From Pseudomonadota bacterium (GTDB taxonomy: Bacteria > Pseudomonadota > Alphaproteobacteria > Rhizobiales > Xanthobacteraceae), in the NCBI GenBank assembly GCA_018240595.1, contig JAFEFL010000064.1:186001-250000 (forward strand): a stretch of 64,000 nucleotides of DNA, in the 5' to 3' direction. The notes under the pieces were generated by a model, which was given only the letters and a program-made list of their open reading frames with translations, had not been told where the DNA came from and searched no databases. Positions 15,246-24,340 of this stretch are shown here, piece by piece. Position 1 is the stretch's first letter. Each line of letters starts with the position of its first letter. Both the position numbers and the translations under genes were made by a program.

Positions 15246-17711
15246 TCAGAAGCGGTCGCTGTTCGGGTCCTCCGGAATGAGAATCTCGCGTTTGCCGGCG
15301 TGGTTGGCCTGGCCGATGATGCCTTCGTTTTCCATGCGCTCCATCAGCGAGGCGGCGCGGTTGTAGCCGATCTGCAGGCGGCGCTGGATGTAGGAAGTCG
15401 AGGCCTTGCGGTCGCGTTTCACCACGGCAACGGCCTGGCTGTAGAGATCGCCGCCGCCGTCGGCGCCCATGCTGGTGTTGTCGAATACGGCGCCGTCCTC
15501 GCCTTCCTCGAGTTCGTCGGAGGCGGTGACTTCTTCCAGATATTCCGGCGCGCCCTGCGACTTGAGGTGATTGACGATCTTTTCGACTTCGGCGTCGGAA
15601 ACGAAGGGGCCGTGGACGCGGCTGATGCGGCCGCCGCCCGCCATGTAGAGCATGTCGCCCTGGCCGAGCAGCTGCTCGGCGCCCATCTCGCCGAGGATGG
15701 TGCGCGAGTCGATCTTAGACGTGACCTGGAAGGAGATGCGGGTCGGGAAGTTCGCCTTGATTGTGCCGGTGATGACGTCGACCGACGGGCGCTGCGTCGC
15801 GAGCACGACATGAATGCCGGCGGCGCGCGCCATCTGCGCCAGCCGCTGGATCGCGCCTTCGATGTCCTTGCCGGCGACCATCATCAGGTCGGCCATTTCG
15901 TCGACGATGACGACAATGAATGGCAGCGGCTCGAGCGCCAGTTCTTCCTTCTCGTAGATCGCCTGGCCGGATTCCTTGTCGTAGCCGGTCTGCACCGTGC
16001 GCGTCAGCACCTCGCCCTTGGCCTTGGCTTCGGCGACACGCTGATTGTAGCCGTCGATGTTGCGCACGCCGAGCTTGGCCATGTTCTTGTAGCGGCCTTC
16101 CATCTCGCGCACGGCCCATTTGAGCGCGACCACCGCCTTTTTCGGATCGGTCACGACCGGCGTCAGCAAATGCGGGATGCCGTCGTAAACCGACAGTTCG
16201 AGCATCTTGGGGTCGACCATGATCAGGCGGCACTGATCCGGCGTCAGCTTGTACAGAAGCGACAGGATCATCGTGTTGATGGCGACCGATTTGCCCGAGC
16301 CGGTGGTGCCGGCGATGAGCAGATGCGGCATGCGGGCGAGATCGACGATCACCGGTTCGCCGCCGATGGTCTTGCCGAGGCAGAGCGGCAGCTTGGCGGC
16401 GTTTTCGTTGTAATCCTTGGTCGACAGCAGTTCGCGGAAATACACTTTCTCGCGCACCGGGTTCGGCAGCTCGATGCCGATGGCGTTGCGGCCGGCGACC
16501 ACGGCGACGCGCGCCGACACCGCACTCATCGAGCGGGCAATATCGTCGGCGAGACCGATGACGCGCGATGACTTGATGCCCGGCGCCGGTTCGAGCTCGT
16601 ACAAGGTGACGACCGGACCGGGGCGGGCATTGACGATCTCGCCGCGCACGCCGAAGTCGCCGAGCACGTTTTCCAGCGACTGCGCCGCGGCGTCGATGAC
16701 GTCCTTGGGCATCGCGGCCTTTTCGCCGGGCTTCTGCGCCGACAGGAAATTAAGCGAAGGCAGTTGGAAGCGGCCGTTCTTCTTCTTGGCCGGCGCGGCG
16801 CTGGTGGCGCGCTTGGCGCGCGGCGCTTCTTCTTCCTCGTCCTCGCCGTCCTCTTCGTATTCCTCGTCCTCGTCGTGCCCGGGCGCCATGCTCGGCGCGG
16901 CGACGCGGCCCAGCGCATCGAAGCGCGGTTCCTGGCGCGGACCTTTGGCGGCGACGGGCTTGGGCTCCAGCGAGCGCTTGACCTGACCGTACAGCCAGCG
17001 GCCGATGCGCGCCTTCCAGCTGAGCAGCGCGTGCACGATCATGCCGAGCAGCGGCGAGCCGCGATCGGCCTCTTCGTGCTCGCTGTCGTCGGCTTCGTCC
17101 TCTTCGTCGTCATCGGCGTTGGCCGTGTCCGCGGTTTCAGCGCGCCGCTTCCAGCCGGCGGCGACGACGACGGCGGCGACGGCGGCGAGCGCGAATATCG
17201 CGGCGACGCCGATCAGCGGCAAACCTCCGAAGGCGCGGCCGAGCAGCAGCGCCGGCACGATCAGCATGGCGTCGCCGCAGGCGCCGCCGAGGCCGGTCGG
17301 CAGCGGCCAGGTGCCGATGCGCGGCAGCGTCGAGGCAAAGCCGGCGGCGAGAAACGCCGCGACGATCCAGATCAGGGTGCGCCAGCTTTCGCCGAGCGGC
17401 TTGTGCGACAGCAGGCGCCAGCCGAGCAGCGCCTCCGGCAGCAGCAGCATGATGCTGGCAAGGCCGAGAAGCTGCATTGCCAGATCGGAGAAAATGGCGC
17501 CGGGCAAGCCGAGCAGATTGTTGATCGGCTTCTGCGTGGCATGGCTGAGCGAGGGATCCTGTACCGACCAGGTGGCGAGCGCGATGGCGCCGAGCAGCGC
17601 GCAGATCAGAAGCGTGAGGCCGCACAATTCCCGCAGGCGTCGGCGCAGGATGTCGCGGAAATGATCCGCGACAAAAGCGACGACATCGAGATTGCGGTCA
17701 GTGGCTGCCAT
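15246..17711 (-). CDS. ftsK: DNA translocase FtsK
   Basis: The 821-residue protein has four N-terminal membrane spans (about 25-190), a Glu/Asp-rich linker (about 195-290, with runs such as DADDDEEDEADDSEHEEAD), then the alpha, beta and gamma domains. Walker A is GTTGSGKSVAINTMI, Walker B is PFIVVIVDEMADLMM, and the DNA-guiding KOPS-reading gamma domain ends the protein (QRRLQIGYNRAASLMERMENEG). It pumps chromosome dimers toward the septum and activates XerCD. The translation is complete and in frame. Confidence 0.96.
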   Translation of the reverse strand: MAATDRNLDVVAFVADHFRDILRRRLRELCGLTLLICALLGAIALATWSVQDPSLSHATQKPINNLLGLPGAIFSDLAMQLLGLASIMLLLPEALLGWRLLSHKPLGESWRTLIWIVAAFLAAGFASTLPRIGTWPLPTGLGGACGDAMLIVPALLLGRAFGGLPLIGVAAIFALAAVAAVVVAAGWKRRAETADTANADDDEEDEADDSEHEEADRGSPLLGMIVHALLSWKARIGRWLYGQVKRSLEPKPVAAKGPRQEPRFDALGRVAAPSMAPGHDEDEEYEEDGEDEEEEAPRAKRATSAAPAKKKNGRFQLPSLNFLSAQKPGEKAAMPKDVIDAAAQSLENVLGDFGVRGEIVNARPGPVVTLYELEPAPGIKSSRVIGLADDIARSMSAVSARVAVVAGRNAIGIELPNPVREKVYFRELLSTKDYNENAAKLPLCLGKTIGGEPVIVDLARMPHLLIAGTTGSGKSVAINTMILSLLYKLTPDQCRLIMVDPKMLELSVYDGIPHLLTPVVTDPKKAVVALKWAVREMEGRYKNMAKLGVRNIDGYNQRVAEAKAKGEVLTRTVQTGYDKESGQAIYEKEELALEPLPFIVVIVDEMADLMMVAGKDIEGAIQRLAQMARAAGIHVVLATQRPSVDVITGTIKANFPTRISFQVTSKIDSRTILGEMGAEQLLGQGDMLYMAGGGRISRVHGPFVSDAEVEKIVNHLKSQGAPEYLEEVTASDELEEGEDGAVFDNTSMGADGGGDLYSQAVAVVKRDRKASTSYIQRRLQIGYNRAASLMERMENEGIIGQANHAGKREILIPEDPNSDRF

Positions 17712-17771
17712 TCTGCTTTATCGCCTTTTCACGTCCGCCTTATTGCTCCAGAGCCGGTGAACAATTCATTG

Positions 17772-18992
17772 TCATCCCAGCACATCCACAATCCGGTGCA
17801 GCGCCTCGGCCGTGGCTTCGGCATTCTGCACCATGGCGACGCGGATGAAGTCGGCGCCCGGGTTGGAACCGTCCTTCTGCTCGCGCGCGAGATATTTTCC
17901 GGGCACGACGCGCACCCCGGCTTCCTGCCAGAGTTTTCTGGTTACGGCCTCGCTGCCGCCGTGCTTCGACACGTCGAGCCAGAGAAAGAAGCCCCCGGCC
18001 GGGCGCTTGTAGCCGTAGCGGTCGCCGATGATCTGATCGGCAAGGTCGAACTTGGCGTTGTAGAGCTCGCGGTTGCGGACGACGTGCGTCTCGTCGTTAT
18101 AAGCGGCGACGGCGACATGCTGCAGCGGGACCGGCACCTGCGGCGCGGCGACATTGCGCAGCTCGAGAAACGCGGCGAGGAACTTCCGGTCGCCGGCGAC
18201 GAATCCCATGCGCAGGCCGGGCAGGTTCGAGCGCTTCGACAGCGAGTGGAAAACGATGGTGTTGGCGAAGCCGGCGCCGGCGGCTTCCAGCATGCCGGCC
18301 GGCTTGTCCTTTGAGTAGATCTCGCAGTAGCACTCGTCGGCGAAGATCATGAAGCCGTAGCGCCGCGACAGAGCGACGAGCCGGTCGAGATAGGCGCGAT
18401 CCGCCACCGCGCCCTGCGGATTGGACGGCGAGGCGAAGTAGAAGGCGACGGTGCGCTTGAGCAGCGCCTCATCGAGCGCATCGAGATCGGGCAGGAAGCC
18501 GGTTTCGCGGGTGCAGGGCAAATAGACCGGCTCGCACTCCGCTGCTGCTGCTGCTGCTGCGTAAGCAGCGTAAAAAGGATTCGGGATCAGGATCGCCGGC
18601 TGCCCGGCGCGATTGTCGACATAGCGCTTGGCGGCAATGGCGGCGAGGAACAGACCCTCGCGCGTGCCGCTCAGCACCAGCACTTCGTTTTCCGCATCGA
18701 CGGGCTTGGCGAGATTGTAGCGGCGGCCGAGCCACTGTGCGACCGCCTGGCGGAAGGGTTCGGACCCCTTGTTGGCGGGATACTTGCCGAACTCGGCGAT
18801 GTGCTGCGCCAGAACCTGACCGACGAAATCCGGGATCGCGTGCTGCGGCTCGCCGACCGAGAGATTGATCACCGGCTTGCCGGGCGTAATGCCGGCGATG
18901 AGATCGGTCAGCCGGACGAAGGGCGAGCGGCTGTTCTCGGCGGCCGCCGCGGCAGGACTGAGGGTTTCGCGCTGAGCCGTCATCATAGACAT
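17772..18992 (-). CDS. Class I/II PLP aminotransferase (DapC-like)
   Basis: The 406-residue fold-type I aminotransferase carries INLSVGEPQHAIPDFV, the NPFYAAY strand, ASPSNPQGAVADRAYLDRLV, FADECYCEIY and the PLP-binding Lys in FHSLSKRSNLPGLRMGFV. The family includes succinyldiaminopimelate and other N-acyl-diamino transferases. A run of seven Ala codons (18541-18563) is a perfect GCT microsatellite, not seen elsewhere in the protein. The start at 18992 was chosen over an upstream ATG because it avoids a Pro/Arg-rich leader. It is the last core gene before the island. Confidence 0.9.
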   Translation of the reverse strand: MSMMTAQRETLSPAAAAAENSRSPFVRLTDLIAGITPGKPVINLSVGEPQHAIPDFVGQVLAQHIAEFGKYPANKGSEPFRQAVAQWLGRRYNLAKPVDAENEVLVLSGTREGLFLAAIAAKRYVDNRAGQPAILIPNPFYAAYAAAAAAAECEPVYLPCTRETGFLPDLDALDEALLKRTVAFYFASPSNPQGAVADRAYLDRLVALSRRYGFMIFADECYCEIYSKDKPAGMLEAAGAGFANTIVFHSLSKRSNLPGLRMGFVAGDRKFLAAFLELRNVAAPQVPVPLQHVAVAAYNDETHVVRNRELYNAKFDLADQIIGDRYGYKRPAGGFFLWLDVSKHGGSEAVTRKLWQEAGVRVVPGKYLAREQKDGSNPGADFIRVAMVQNAEATAEALHRIVDVLG

Positions 18993-19108
18993 AAAGAACA
19001 CGTTGCCGGGGAGGGTTGACGCGCGATCGATCCGCTGGACCGGCTCCCGGCAGTCGGGATCGCGCGGGGCACCCCGTGGCCAAGGGTGAAGCACAATAGG
19101 AGGGCCGA

Positions 19109-19129
19109 GGTTAAGACCCGACTAACCAT
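19109..19129. mobile_element. Candidate attachment site, left copy (att-like)
   Basis: The 21-bp GGTTAAGACCCGACTAACCAT recurs without mismatch at 47848-47868. It contains inverted GGTTA/TAACC arms, which fits a recombinase core. It opens a ~190-bp stretch ahead of the integrase that is also present, diverged, before the decayed second integrase. No tRNA gene is seen at this point. Confidence 0.5.
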
Positions 19130-19286
19130 TCTGCCATTTCGCTGGCGTTCGCCCTCGTGCGCTAATTTTCAAAAACAGCGCTAACCCGCTGTCCGATCTT
19201 TGATTTTCGCTTCGCTGACATTAATTCTCGTTCAGCGCTATCGCGCCCAAATCGTTAGCAGAAAGTTAGTTTGAGAACGCCAGCGA
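19130..19286. other. Intergenic att-proximal region with repeated GTTAG/CTAAC motifs
   Basis: The stretch between the att-like core and the integrase has several CTAACC/GTTAG words (for example GCGCTAACCCGC and TCGTTAGCAGAAAGTTAG), expected of integrase or excisionase arm sites. It matches 47869-48025 with many substitutions. No gene is seen. Confidence 0.5.
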
Positions 19287-20591
19287 ATGCCCCGGCCGAG
19301 ACGAGACGGCGCGCCAACCGAAGCGCCCAAGAAGGTAAAGCTTACTGAATTATTAATTCGCAACCTGGAGCCCCGCGAACGAACCTACCGTGTCTATGAC
19401 CTCCATCAGCGCGGGTTGTCGCTGCAAATCCAGCCGACGGGGCACAAGGCGTGGAAGTGCATCTACTCTGTGAGGGGCCGCAGACGCTGGTTTTCGATTG
19501 GGGGCGCTCACGCGGTAGGATTGGCCGACGCCCGCGTGAAGGCGGCCGAAGTCCTTTACAAGGTCGCACAAGGCCTTGACCCTTGCGCCGAAAAGAAGGC
19601 GGCTCGGGCGACAAATACTTTTGGCGATGTAGCAACGCGCTACCTCGAAGAACACGCGAAAGTTCGCAATCGCTCGTGGCGACAAGCCGACAAGCTTGTC
19701 CGGCGACATTTGCTGGCGCGCTGGGGCCAACTGCAGATCGGCGCGATTACTCGCCAGGACGTGAAGGCCGCCTTCCGTAGCATTGCCGCTCCAATGGTGG
19801 CGAACCAAACGATGACAGCGGCCTCGGCAATCTTCAATTGGGCGATCCGCGAAGAGCTGCTGCAACTCAACCCGTGCCGAGCCATAGATCTGCATCCCCG
19901 CAAAAGTCGTGAGCGCGTCCTTGCCAACGGCGAACTGCCGTTTGCCTGGCGCGCGTTCGACGAGGCCGGACTTTACAAGAGCGCGGCCCTCAAGGTGATC
20001 CTTCTGACCGGGCAACGTCCAGGCGAAGTACGCCATATGCGTCGCGAGCACATTGTCGACGGGTGGTGGCAAATGCCCGGCACGCCGAACCCAAAGCTCG
20101 AGTGGCCCGGCACAAAAAACGGCAAAGACCACCGTGTCTGGCTGCCTGCACCCGTGCTGGACGTCCTGAGCGAGTTGCCCGACGACGAGGCGCAGATTTT
20201 CCGCGGTCTCTCTCTGGACACGGCAATGCAAAAGGTTCGTAAGCGATTCGCAGAGGAGGCGAAGGATGCTGGATACCTGGCGCCTGAAAAGTTCACGCCG
20301 CACGATCTCCGTCGAACTCACGGGACAATGATCACTTCCCTCGGCTTCGGTCGCGATGCGATGAACCGCATCCAAAACCATGTCGAGGGGGGAATTGGCG
20401 AGGTCTATGACCGCCATGCGTACTCGGTGGAAAACCAGATGATTATGGAGGCTGCGGCCGCGCAGATCATGAGGGTGGTCGGGAGTTCAAGCGGCGGACC
20501 TGGGCCCGACAATAAGTCGGCTAACCCGGCTCCTGAGCTACGACAATCGGCGACGCCGGCCTCCAGCCCTTCGGGGCAGTTTGCCGGCTAG
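19287..20591 (+). CDS. Tyrosine integrase (DUF4102/P4-like)
   Basis: The 434-residue protein has an N-terminal DUF4102-like arm-binding domain (LTELLIRNLEPRERTYRVYD, QPTGHKAWKCIYSVRGRRRW), a core-binding middle (VRRHLLARWGQLQIGAITRQ) and a catalytic domain. The Arg sits in LLTGQRPGEVRHMRREHI, the His-x-x-Arg in FTPHDLRRTHGTMITSL, and the Tyr in EVYDRHAYSVENQ. It should mediate insertion and excision of the island. It begins about 160 bases after the att-like core. A second, broken copy lies at 48026. Confidence 0.92.
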   Translation: MPRPRRDGAPTEAPKKVKLTELLIRNLEPRERTYRVYDLHQRGLSLQIQPTGHKAWKCIYSVRGRRRWFSIGGAHAVGLADARVKAAEVLYKVAQGLDPCAEKKAARATNTFGDVATRYLEEHAKVRNRSWRQADKLVRRHLLARWGQLQIGAITRQDVKAAFRSIAAPMVANQTMTAASAIFNWAIREELLQLNPCRAIDLHPRKSRERVLANGELPFAWRAFDEAGLYKSAALKVILLTGQRPGEVRHMRREHIVDGWWQMPGTPNPKLEWPGTKNGKDHRVWLPAPVLDVLSELPDDEAQIFRGLSLDTAMQKVRKRFAEEAKDAGYLAPEKFTPHDLRRTHGTMITSLGFGRDAMNRIQNHVEGGIGEVYDRHAYSVENQMIMEAAAAQIMRVVGSSSGGPGPDNKSANPAPELRQSATPASSPSGQFAG

Positions 20592-20810
20592 TGAGCAGCA
20601 CTTTTGGACCGTCACGTCGCAGCGCAGGTTAACCATTTCCGCCCCGATTGCTCTCCGCAAAAATGTTAAAATAATCATTCTAAGAGCTTGATATTAAAGC
20701 GGAAAATATCGTTCTATTTCAAGTTGGAGCCAGAGTTGATCGGCGGTTTCTTGACCTCGGCGACTGATCTGCCAAGCCAACGGCTTCCTATCAGTTTGCC
20801 GAGTTTTGAA

Positions 20811-21077
20811 ATGCAAAATGATCGTTTTTCGATTGCCCAAACCGACGCCGCTTCGACACCATCCGGCTATCGACCCGCTCGCTTCCTAACCAAGAAGGAA
20901 GTCCTGCGTCGCGTTGGCTGCAGTTACACGACGCTTTGGGAAATGATGGTGCGGGGCGAATTTCCGCGTTCGCGCGAGCTTGGTCGCCGCGCCGTGTGGG
21001 TGGAGAGCGAGGTCGAAGAATTCATCAACAACCGCCCCGTCCGTCGTCTTAAAGGCGACAATCCAGTATCGAAATGA
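20811..21077 (+). CDS. AlpA-like excisionase/helix-turn-helix regulator
   Basis: The 88-residue protein has an AlpA-type winged helix: YRPARFLTKKEVLRRVGCSYTTLWEMMVRGEFPRSRELGRRAVWVESEVEEFI. These phage-derived regulators switch on integrases or act as excision factors. The ATG at 20811 follows a weak ribosome site; a longer frame from 20688 runs into unlike sequence. It overlaps the DUF3631 gene by four bases (ATGA), so they form an operon. Confidence 0.85.
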   Translation: MQNDRFSIAQTDAASTPSGYRPARFLTKKEVLRRVGCSYTTLWEMMVRGEFPRSRELGRRAVWVESEVEEFINNRPVRRLKGDNPVSK

Positions 21078-22198
21078 TAGCGCGGCGCATGGCACATTCG
21101 AAATCCGCATTGCGAAAAACGCTATCAAGCTCGGCGTTACCGAAAGCGGAGGAGTCTGCTCGGCGCAGACCAATCAACGGGGCCCGGCTGCTTGATGAAA
21201 TAACCATGGCGGTCCGGAAGTACGTCGTTCTAGATGACGGCGCGGCCGAAGTCGTGGCGTTGTGGGCTGTCCATACGCACGCCATCGATGCGTTTCGAAT
21301 TACGCCGCGCCTTGGAATTACCTCGGTCGTAAAGGGCTGCGGGAAATCGACGCTATTAGACGTGCTAACCGTTCTCGTCCGCTCTCCGTTACTTGCGGCC
21401 AATATTAGCGCTGCGGCCTTGTATCGGCGGGTCGATCAGGATGAGCCGACCGTCTTAATCGACGAAGCCGACACCTTTCTTGTTCGCAACGACGAGCTTC
21501 GCGGAATATTGAACGCCGGACACCGTCGCGGCACCTTTGTCTATCGCGGAGATGATAAATTCTCTGCATGGGCGGCTACGGCGATCGCGCTAATCGGGCG
21601 CTTGCCATCGACACTCGAAGATCGATCAATTCTCGTGCGGTTAAAACGTCGCCGCGCTGACGAGCCGCTCACACCATTTCGCGCCGACCGAACCGATGAT
21701 CTCGATGCATTGACGAAATTGGCTGCCGATTGGGCGGTCGAGAACCTCGACGCGCTCACGAACGCCGATCCGCAGGTGCCCGCCGAACTTCAGAACCGCG
21801 AGGCGGACAACTGGAGGCCACTGTTCGCGATTGCGGACGTGGTTGGCGGAACTTGGCCGGAGAGAGTTCGTAAGGTCGCAAGTAGTATGTCGCAGGCTCG
21901 GCACGGAAACGATCCCGACCCGGGTGTGATTCTGCTGCAGGACATCTTCCGGCTCCAGTCGAAATTTTCGAAGCGCCTGCCATCCGCTCAACTAGCCAGT
22001 GCTTTGGCGGGACTGGAAGAGCGACCTTGGTCAGAGTGGAAGGGCAAGCCGATCACCGCGAAGGCCATTTCCGGCCTGCTTGCGCCTTTCGGAATTCATC
22101 CCAATGAGATGCGCCAGGGCTCCCAGGTGCTCAGGGGCTACGAAATCGGCCAATTCGAAGACGCCTTCGCTCGGTACGTCGAAGCGCCGAGAAACTGA
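21074..22198 (+). CDS. DUF3631 domain ATPase
   Basis: The 374-residue protein has a phage-type ATPase core: a degenerate P-loop (ITSVVKGCGKSTLLDVLTVL), Walker B in PTVLIDEADTFLVRNDELRG, arginine-finger-like sequence in LPSTLEDRSILVRLKRRRADE and, at the C-terminus, a DUF3631-like end (ITAKAISGLLAPFGIHP). Members are encoded in plasmid and island replication or defence modules, often with a primase; none is seen here. The translation start overlaps the AlpA-like stop. Confidence 0.8.
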   Translation: MIARRMAHSKSALRKTLSSSALPKAEESARRRPINGARLLDEITMAVRKYVVLDDGAAEVVALWAVHTHAIDAFRITPRLGITSVVKGCGKSTLLDVLTVLVRSPLLAANISAAALYRRVDQDEPTVLIDEADTFLVRNDELRGILNAGHRRGTFVYRGDDKFSAWAATAIALIGRLPSTLEDRSILVRLKRRRADEPLTPFRADRTDDLDALTKLAADWAVENLDALTNADPQVPAELQNREADNWRPLFAIADVVGGTWPERVRKVASSMSQARHGNDPDPGVILLQDIFRLQSKFSKRLPSAQLASALAGLEERPWSEWKGKPITAKAISGLLAPFGIHPNEMRQGSQVLRGYEIGQFEDAFARYVEAPRN

Positions 22199-22476
22199 TC
22201 CGCCGTACAGCCACGGCGCCTTTGGCCGCAAGCTGGGACGCCAGTAGCGGTGTAGCACTTTGATTGCTGTCCGGAGGGCCTGCTCCCCGGGCTGGAGCTT
22301 CAGCGGCACATCGCCAGCGCTGGGCTTGGCGAGAAAAATATCGATTTCGGCCAAGCCACTTTGGTAATCTTGAGATGTTGGCGGCACGGCGCGCGCAGCG
22401 CTGATTTCATAAAGAACGCCGTCAACCAAATCGTGGCGCACACGACCACGAAATAAGAACAAGGACTGATGATGAA

Positions 22477-22725
22477 ATGTTACGAGACCGAAATCTGAGG
22501 AATAACGCGAGTTACGAAGCCAATTTCGCTCCTGAAATGTACTGCGACAACTACTCCCGCGCATTGGAGCGCGAGAGGATAGAAGAGCTCGACAAACAAG
22601 CGCGTCTCGCGGTCAACAAAATTTTAGGCGAGAGCTGGCGTGCGAAGCGAGACCCCATCAACGCCAAACCGAAGAAACCGACCAAAGGCAAAAAATCGCG
22701 GAACAAGCGCGACCGAACGCACTAA
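22477..22725 (+). CDS. Hypothetical island protein, Lys-rich tail
   Basis: This 82-residue ORF starts with an ATG preceded by AAGGAC. It has an acidic helical middle (ALERERIEELDKQARLAVNKIL) and a strongly basic end (KPKKPTKGKKSRNKRDRTH). Nothing in it is recognised. The basic tail suggests nucleic-acid contact. Confidence 0.5.
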   Translation: MLRDRNLRNNASYEANFAPEMYCDNYSRALERERIEELDKQARLAVNKILGESWRAKRDPINAKPKKPTKGKKSRNKRDRTH

Positions 22726-23125
22726 TGCAACGCCAAGCCCGGGCCTCTCCTGCTAGATCAGCGACGCCCGGGCGAGGCACATACCGCCGAGCGCCCCGGC
22801 CCTTCGATTGCCGTACGGCGATCCGATGGCAAGGCAGGACGGCCTAAGTCCAGGAGTGCGGCTAACAAGAGACGAGGTCCGCAGTGAGATCGACGCCGCG
22901 GTCTGCGGTCCGGAAAATTCAGGCACAGACAGCCATTTCGCCGCTTTGAGGTCAGATCGTACCGGCGCCACCGACAGACAATGCGCCACGCTTGGCCAGC
23001 TCCAACAGCTTCCCACGCCGGCAGATCGCGTTTCTGCGTCGAATGCTAAGGCAGCCTCATGGCGGCACCAAAATGAACGCGCATCTGCATTTTAATTTCG
23101 ACTTTCCGCGCAGCTTTTCACTACA
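22726..23125. other. 400-base stretch without a convincing gene
   Basis: An inverted GCCCGGGC pair (near 22735 and 22766) is the only clear structure. Open frames on both strands (22753-23016 minus, 22808-23095 plus) are low-complexity in Ser/Ala/Arg and lack ribosome sites, so neither is called. Confidence 0.4.
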
Positions 23126-23635
23126 ATGATAAATATCGCTATGACTAAGAACCCTTGCACCAACACAAAACACCAATTCTCTGACTGGCTTTGCTCTCGC
23201 GCCGATTTCGACACGTTAGTCACTCTAACGCTGAAGCAAGGCCTGCCGTCAGGCGTCGTCGGTGCACCGATCAAGATCGACCAGAGAGTCTGCGAACACA
23301 CCGCAACGCTGTTTCGCGATCGCATGTCCAAGAAACTGCTGGGGAATAGTAAAGTCCGCGCCGGTCACTTAATCCCGTTCGCCGCATTCATGGAAGGTGA
23401 CAGCGTAATCCGCAAACACCTCCATCTGATGATGCAAACACACGCGCAAGGTAGTGATCTGATCAACCTAAAAAGGTTAGTATGCAAAATCGCGGCGAAG
23501 CTCGACTGGGTTTATAACGAGATCGACGTGCAACTTATTCGCTACGGCAAACCTGAGTTTGTCGCAAATTATTGCCTAAAAACTGGCACTGACGCGTTTT
23601 TGCCCCGTGCCTCGTTTCTACCTACTAAGTCCTGA
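23126..23635 (+). CDS. Possible HUH-type Rep/rolling-circle replication protein
   Basis: The 169-residue protein carries the three motifs expected, in order, for a single-domain HUH endonuclease. Motif 1 is the hydrophobic strand FDTLVTLTLKQ. Motif 2 is the His pair of RKHLHLMMQTH (about residues 94-102). Motif 3 is a Tyr-x-x-Lys in ANYCLKTG (about 150), whose Tyr would be the nicking residue. This would make it the element's initiator or relaxase. Its translation is lower in GC than the core, like the rest of this block. Motif assignment is by eye; the second His of motif 2 is Leu-flanked as in other Reps. Confidence 0.5.
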   Translation: MINIAMTKNPCTNTKHQFSDWLCSRADFDTLVTLTLKQGLPSGVVGAPIKIDQRVCEHTATLFRDRMSKKLLGNSKVRAGHLIPFAAFMEGDSVIRKHLHLMMQTHAQGSDLINLKRLVCKIAAKLDWVYNEIDVQLIRYGKPEFVANYCLKTGTDAFLPRASFLPTKS

Positions 23636-23835
23636 TTTGTTGATCGTCTGAAAAGTGAGGCAATTCCATTCGTCCAGAAAAGCGGGCGCGTAACAGCGAA
23701 CGCTTTAATTGATGAATATTGCCAAATCACTTCTCACTTTCCAACAAGTTCAAACAACGGACACCGCAAAGTAACAGAAATTGCCGCAGCGACAGAGAAA
23801 CACAACGTAAAAATACAAAGCGAAGAGCGACGATT

Positions 23836-24309
23836 ATGGACAATGAAAGAACTACACTCGATGTGATCGAAGATATCGGCAATGAACTGAAACAGCTCGG
23901 TGCGCTCTATATAAGCTGCAAACCGACAGACGAGGACTTGATTGATCGAGACCTCGATATTGCCCTCGAATACTCAAGCCAGACATATGGCTTACTCCTT
24001 CTCGAAGTGTTCATCGTGCCAGGCGACCAGCTGATTTTCCGATTTGCTCTCGGTAAAGAACTCAGTGAAACGCTACAGCTTGGTGCGGTAAAGGGCTGCC
24101 CAGTCGTAGAGCTGCATGCAGGGCCTACTCCAAGCGTCCCAATCGCCGATCTGCTTCGACCGGGCGCAAATATTTCGAGCGTCGTATACTTCGTCGCTCT
24201 GGATAATCAATCACGGGAATTGCTTCATGCGAAGTCACTCGACGATCTCGAAAGAATTCTCGCCGACTTGAGCGAAAAGGCAGTTCAGCTGACGCTCGGC
24301 TTAGTCTAA
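23836..24309 (+). CDS. Hypothetical protein, paralogue of the next gene
   Basis: The 157-residue protein is cytoplasmic and helical with a central beta region. It shares a block with the next protein (ADLLRPGANI against SELLRPGANI) and has the same length and order: an N-terminal helix, an acidic centre, the RPGANI block, then a LDDLERIL helix. No known domain is recognised. ATG 23836 has GAAGAG about nine bases upstream. The pair is probably a local duplication. Confidence 0.55.
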   Translation: MDNERTTLDVIEDIGNELKQLGALYISCKPTDEDLIDRDLDIALEYSSQTYGLLLLEVFIVPGDQLIFRFALGKELSETLQLGAVKGCPVVELHAGPTPSVPIADLLRPGANISSVVYFVALDNQSRELLHAKSLDDLERILADLSEKAVQLTLGLV

Positions 24310-24340
24310 GATTGACGTCGTTACAGGGCAATGAATTCGA

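Noticed and set aside
19095..19286. tRNA gene at the island's insertion point
   Set aside because: Integrases of this family often use tRNA 3' ends, but no cloverleaf or CCA-like 3' end was found next to either att-like copy.
22031..22564. Minus-strand frame of 177 codons with some natural-looking segments (for example SQDYQSGLAEIDIFLAKPS)
   Set aside because: It overlaps the DUF3631 gene and the start of the small ORF at 22477, and no start with a ribosome site is seen; it may contain a relic but cannot be called.
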